Assembly (NCBI GenBank): GCA_945870425.1
Contig: CAMBSD010000001.1
Span: 62,001 to 126,000 of the forward strand
From: Chitinophaga pinensis
GTDB taxonomy: Bacteria > Bacteroidota > Bacteroidia > UKL13-3
DNA: 64,000 nt
Reading direction: 5' to 3'
A model generated the notes under the pieces. That model was not told where the DNA came from and did no database searches. It worked only from the letters and a program-made list of their open reading frames with translations. The position numbers and the translations under genes were made by a program. Of this stretch, positions 61,305 through 64,000 are shown piece after piece (within the stretch, counting starts at the first letter, position 1; each line of letters begins with the position of its first letter).

Positions 61305-62627
61305 ATGGAAGGTATCCTTAAACTAATTAAAAGCAAAAGCTTTGCTTCATTAGCTGGTAATGGCATTGGAGCTTTATTAGGGATACTTTCTTTTGCCATT
61401 CTCGCGAGGTCTTTGCCTGAAAGTGATTTCGGTACTTGGATACTTTTTTTGGCTACATATAGCATTTTTGAAACACTAAGATCAGGAATGATACTAAATG
61501 CTTTAATTAGAAATTTTGCTCAAGCGAATGATGATGAAGAGAAAAAAAATATTGTAGGTTCAGCCTTCGTACTTTCATCAATTATTACCACCATTTACTT
61601 AATAATTATTGGGGTATTGTATGCAATTTTTCATGAATTTGACATCCTACTTAAATACCAATACTTTTTTATCTGGTACGCTCTATTCGCAGTAACATCA
61701 CTACCGCACAACTTTTCAAGTTGGTATTTAAATGCTAAACTTGAGATTATTTCGATGAGTGTTGTAAAGCTATTAACACAAGTGATTTTCATTTCTAGTT
61801 GTGTATTTTTCTTCTATAATGGAAGCACATTTTTGTCGGTATTTTGGGCATATTTGTTATCGCAAATAATACCAAGCGTATTGAGTATCCTAAATGGTTG
61901 GGCAGGTGTAAACTCAATTTACCAATACTCTAGAAAAAGGATGAATGAACTTTTTCACTTTGGAAAATATAGTATGGGAACACTTATTGGTGCTAACTTA
62001 ATTAGAAACTCTGATAGTTATATCATTGGCGGTATGTTAAATAGTTCGGCAGTGGCTTTATACAGTATACCAAGTAGGGTAATTGAAATAATTGAACTTC
62101 CTATCAGAAGTTTTGCCATTACCACTTTACCAGTATTAGCAAAAGTATATGCCTTAGGCGATAAAAAACTGCTTAAATATGAATTCGAGCGCAAAGCTGG
62201 TTTTCTATTTTTATTACTATTACCACTTTCTATTGCTTGTTTAATTTTTGCTCCTCAAATCATTTGGCTGATTAGTGGAGATAAATACCAAGACTCAGTC
62301 ATTTTGCTTAGACTGTTTTCTATATACACCGCAATCATTCCTTTAGATAAATTCAGTGGTATCATGCTAGATATAATTAACCGACCAGAAATGAACTTTT
62401 TTAAAGTGATGGTTATGCTATTGGTGAATGTTATAGGAGATTATATAGGTATTTTCAAATTTGGAACTGTAGAATCCGTTGCCATAGTATCAACCTTCAC
62501 TTTTGGAAGTGGAATGATTTTCGGATTCACATTATTAAAAAAATACCTAGACGTTAGTTTTACAAATACAATAAAATTGGGTGTTTTAGAATACAAAGTA
62601 AAATTTAATCAAATAACCAATCGATAA
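61305..62627 (+). CDS. Polysaccharide flippase (Wzx-like, MATE/MOP superfamily)
   Basis: A 440-residue membrane protein with about 12 hydrophobic segments. It opens SFASLAGNGIGALLGILSFAILARSLPESDFGTWIL, the standard Wzx start, with IRNSDSYIIGGMLNSSAVALYSIPSR in the middle. It would flip lipid-linked oligosaccharide units across the inner membrane. The next gene begins with GTG right after its TAA, so the two are coupled. Confidence 0.88.
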   Translation: MEGILKLIKSKSFASLAGNGIGALLGILSFAILARSLPESDFGTWILFLATYSIFETLRSGMILNALIRNFAQANDDEEKKNIVGSAFVLSSIITTIYLIIIGVLYAIFHEFDILLKYQYFFIWYALFAVTSLPHNFSSWYLNAKLEIISMSVVKLLTQVIFISSCVFFFYNGSTFLSVFWAYLLSQIIPSVLSILNGWAGVNSIYQYSRKRMNELFHFGKYSMGTLIGANLIRNSDSYIIGGMLNSSAVALYSIPSRVIEIIELPIRSFAITTLPVLAKVYALGDKKLLKYEFERKAGFLFLLLLPLSIACLIFAPQIIWLISGDKYQDSVILLRLFSIYTAIIPLDKFSGIMLDIINRPEMNFFKVMVMLLVNVIGDYIGIFKFGTVESVAIVSTFTFGSGMIFGFTLLKKYLDVSFTNTIKLGVLEYKVKFNQITNR

Positions 62628-64000
62628 GTGAGACCTCAAGCACAAACATCGGTACTGAGCCAATCGCTTATAAGTTTAGGACTTATAGGTAGCTTTTTAA
62701 TTGCCGGCATTGTAATTGCAGTAGTTCTATCTACAGGCAGCTTAAATACTGGATTACAAGTACTACTCATACCATTTATCATCACAGCTGTTGTGCTGAT
62801 TTTTGCCAACCCTTATTATGGAATCATTATATACTTACACTATAGTTTTATTTTCGTAGCAATTACAAGGTATGTGAGTGGTCCCTTAGGATTGTTTGTT
62901 GATATTATCCTATTCTTAACAGTTCTTTCGACATTCACCAAAATTGAATGGAGGTCTCTAAGACAATTAAATACAGGAATATTTTATCTCATCATTTCTT
63001 GGTTCATTTATACAGTTTTACAGCTATTAAATCCAGAAGCAACAAACCCAACTGCTTGGTTTTATGCTATAAGAGGTATCTCACTATATGCAGCTACTGC
63101 GGTTCCTTTAGCACTTCTACTTTACAATAAACAAAAGGACCTTGAACATTTCATAAAACTAATTCTAGGTTGGTCTGTATTTGCATCCTTCTGGGGAATG
63201 AAACAGATAACGATTGGCTTAGACTTTGGTGAACAAAGGTGGTTTGATACTATTGGAAATGTTACCCACTTTATTGATGGTCGTATAAGAGCATTCTCAT
63301 TATTTTCAGATGCAGGTCAAAACGGAACTACAATGGCCTACGCATCCTTCATTGCTATGGTGATGGCATTAGGGCCATATGAAAGAAAAAAGAAAATAAG
63401 ATACTTATTGATTGGATTGATTTGCTTTATAGGATTCACTATTTCAGCCAGCAGAGGACCCTTATTTGTGGTAGTAACTGGTTTCATTTTGTACCTCTTT
63501 TTAATAAAAAGATTTAGAATACTGGCAGTTGGTTTAGTGATAGGTGCATTTGTATTTGCATTCTTAAAGTTCACATATATTGGCAATAGTAATTACCAAA
63601 TATTTAGGCTTAGAACTGCGCTTGATCCTAATGATGCATCACTTCTAGTTCGTCTGAGTAACCAAAAAACATTAAGACAATACTTAGAAAGTAGACCTTT
63701 TGGTAGTGGAATTGGAAGTTCATATTATTGGGCAAATAAATATTACCCTGGAAGTTTTCTTTCAAAAATACCAGTAGATAGTTGGTTTGTAAACATTTGG
63801 GTAGAAAATGGTGTAATAGGATTGGCCTTACACTTTTTGGCCATATCATATGTAATCGTGATGGGATTTTACAATACCTATAAAACGAAAAATCCTGATT
63901 TAAAACAAAAGCTAATGGCTATTTACGGAGGATTTGTAGGAGTTGTTGTGGCCAGTTTTGGTAATCCTGTGTTTGGTCAAGCGCCACTTGGTGCTTTGAT
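62628..64000 (+). CDS. O-antigen ligase/polymerase-like protein, 3' end outside window
   Basis: The frame starts with GTG at 62628, directly after the flippase stop, and is open to the end (457 codons seen). No in-frame ATG is near the start. The protein is highly hydrophobic with about ten membrane segments: LISLGLIGSFLIAGIVIAVV, VLLIPFIITAVVLIFANPYYG and more. A loop holds RIRAFSLFSDAGQNGTTMAYA, and a later extracytoplasmic loop reads RPFGSGIGSSYYWANKY, then PVDSWFVNIWVENGVIGLAL, the pattern of the Wzy_C/O-antigen ligase (PF04932) domain. It would polymerise or attach the surface glycan. Confidence 0.85.
   Translation, partial: MRPQAQTSVLSQSLISLGLIGSFLIAGIVIAVVLSTGSLNTGLQVLLIPFIITAVVLIFANPYYGIIIYLHYSFIFVAITRYVSGPLGLFVDIILFLTVLSTFTKIEWRSLRQLNTGIFYLIISWFIYTVLQLLNPEATNPTAWFYAIRGISLYAATAVPLALLLYNKQKDLEHFIKLILGWSVFASFWGMKQITIGLDFGEQRWFDTIGNVTHFIDGRIRAFSLFSDAGQNGTTMAYASFIAMVMALGPYERKKKIRYLLIGLICFIGFTISASRGPLFVVVTGFILYLFLIKRFRILAVGLVIGAFVFAFLKFTYIGNSNYQIFRLRTALDPNDASLLVRLSNQKTLRQYLESRPFGSGIGSSYYWANKYYPGSFLSKIPVDSWFVNIWVENGVIGLALHFLAISYVIVMGFYNTYKTKNPDLKQKLMAIYGGFVGVVVASFGNPVFGQAPLGAL

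Noticed and set aside
62948-63130. 60-codon open frame inside the O-antigen ligase gene
   Set aside because: It lies out of frame within a continuous membrane-protein reading frame from 62628 to the window end.

Overview
The window is a chromosomal segment of an AT-rich member of the Bacteroidota. Four things support this: gliding-motility ABC genes (gldA, gldF, gldG); a decayed gene with a type IX secretion (T9SS) C-terminal sorting domain; an FtsZ ending in the tail ...NSFLHDNVD; and promoter boxes of the Bacteroidota form TAnnTTTG. Genus or family cannot be fixed from sequence reading alone. No rRNA, tRNA, CRISPR array, transposase or prophage was seen.

Layout. 1-8.6 kb: the 3' part of a tandem AAA+ ATPase gene, lspA, an FAD amine oxidase-like gene, then a leftward set gldA-gldF-gldG-DUF4340. 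8.7-24.9 kb: the division and cell wall (dcw) cluster mraZ-rsmH-ftsL-ftsI-murE-mraY-murD-ftsW-murG-murC-ftsQ-ftsA-ftsZ, with MraZ boxes at the promoter and a strong terminator after ftsZ. murF, murB and ddl are not in it. 25-29 kb: a caspase/CHAT-like orphan protein, a K+ channel, and fhs with a DsbA-like gene. 29.5-38 kb: a degraded zone holding a nonsense-interrupted T9SS gene, an SPFH gene without a start, a frameshifted isocitrate dehydrogenase gene and a small remnant. Intact genes lie among them: a LysR regulator divergent from a three-gene envelope operon, folB and an acyl-CoA dehydrogenase.

38-52 kb: DUF6671, an SbtA-type bicarbonate transporter, the succinate dehydrogenase operon sdhC-sdhA-[four-helix protein]-sdhB, a leftward envelope cluster (TerB-like, free TonB plug-like protein, DUF6029 barrel, Omp28-like, DUF1684), a trans-sulfuration enzyme, a second nonsense-interrupted secreted protein gene, a HepT/MntA toxin-antitoxin pair and a short asparaginase-like gene. 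52-64 kb: the 2-oxoacid:ferredoxin oxidoreductase pair korA-korB, nth, then the start of a surface polysaccharide locus (acetyltransferase, glycosyltransferase, short TolC-like protein, Wzz-like co-polymerase with a degenerate kinase domain, flippase, O-antigen ligase/polymerase running off the end).

The genes fit a motile, peptidoglycan-building, respiring bacterium with succinate dehydrogenase and a ferredoxin-linked 2-oxoacid route. A second layer runs through the window: many short dispersed repeats (GAGCGGAGTCGAAG hairpins, CAACTGACAACT-type runs, ACATCCCCCTGCC hairpins, a ~88-bp degenerate tandem array). They fill most intergenic gaps and in places seem to have entered coding sequence (murG, murC, the T9SS gene). 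The best candidates for something undescribed are the LysR-linked envelope operon with a copy of the regulator's promoter/start region at its far end, the orphan His-Cys protein after ftsZ, and the free-standing plug-like protein in the TerB/DUF6029/Omp28 cluster.
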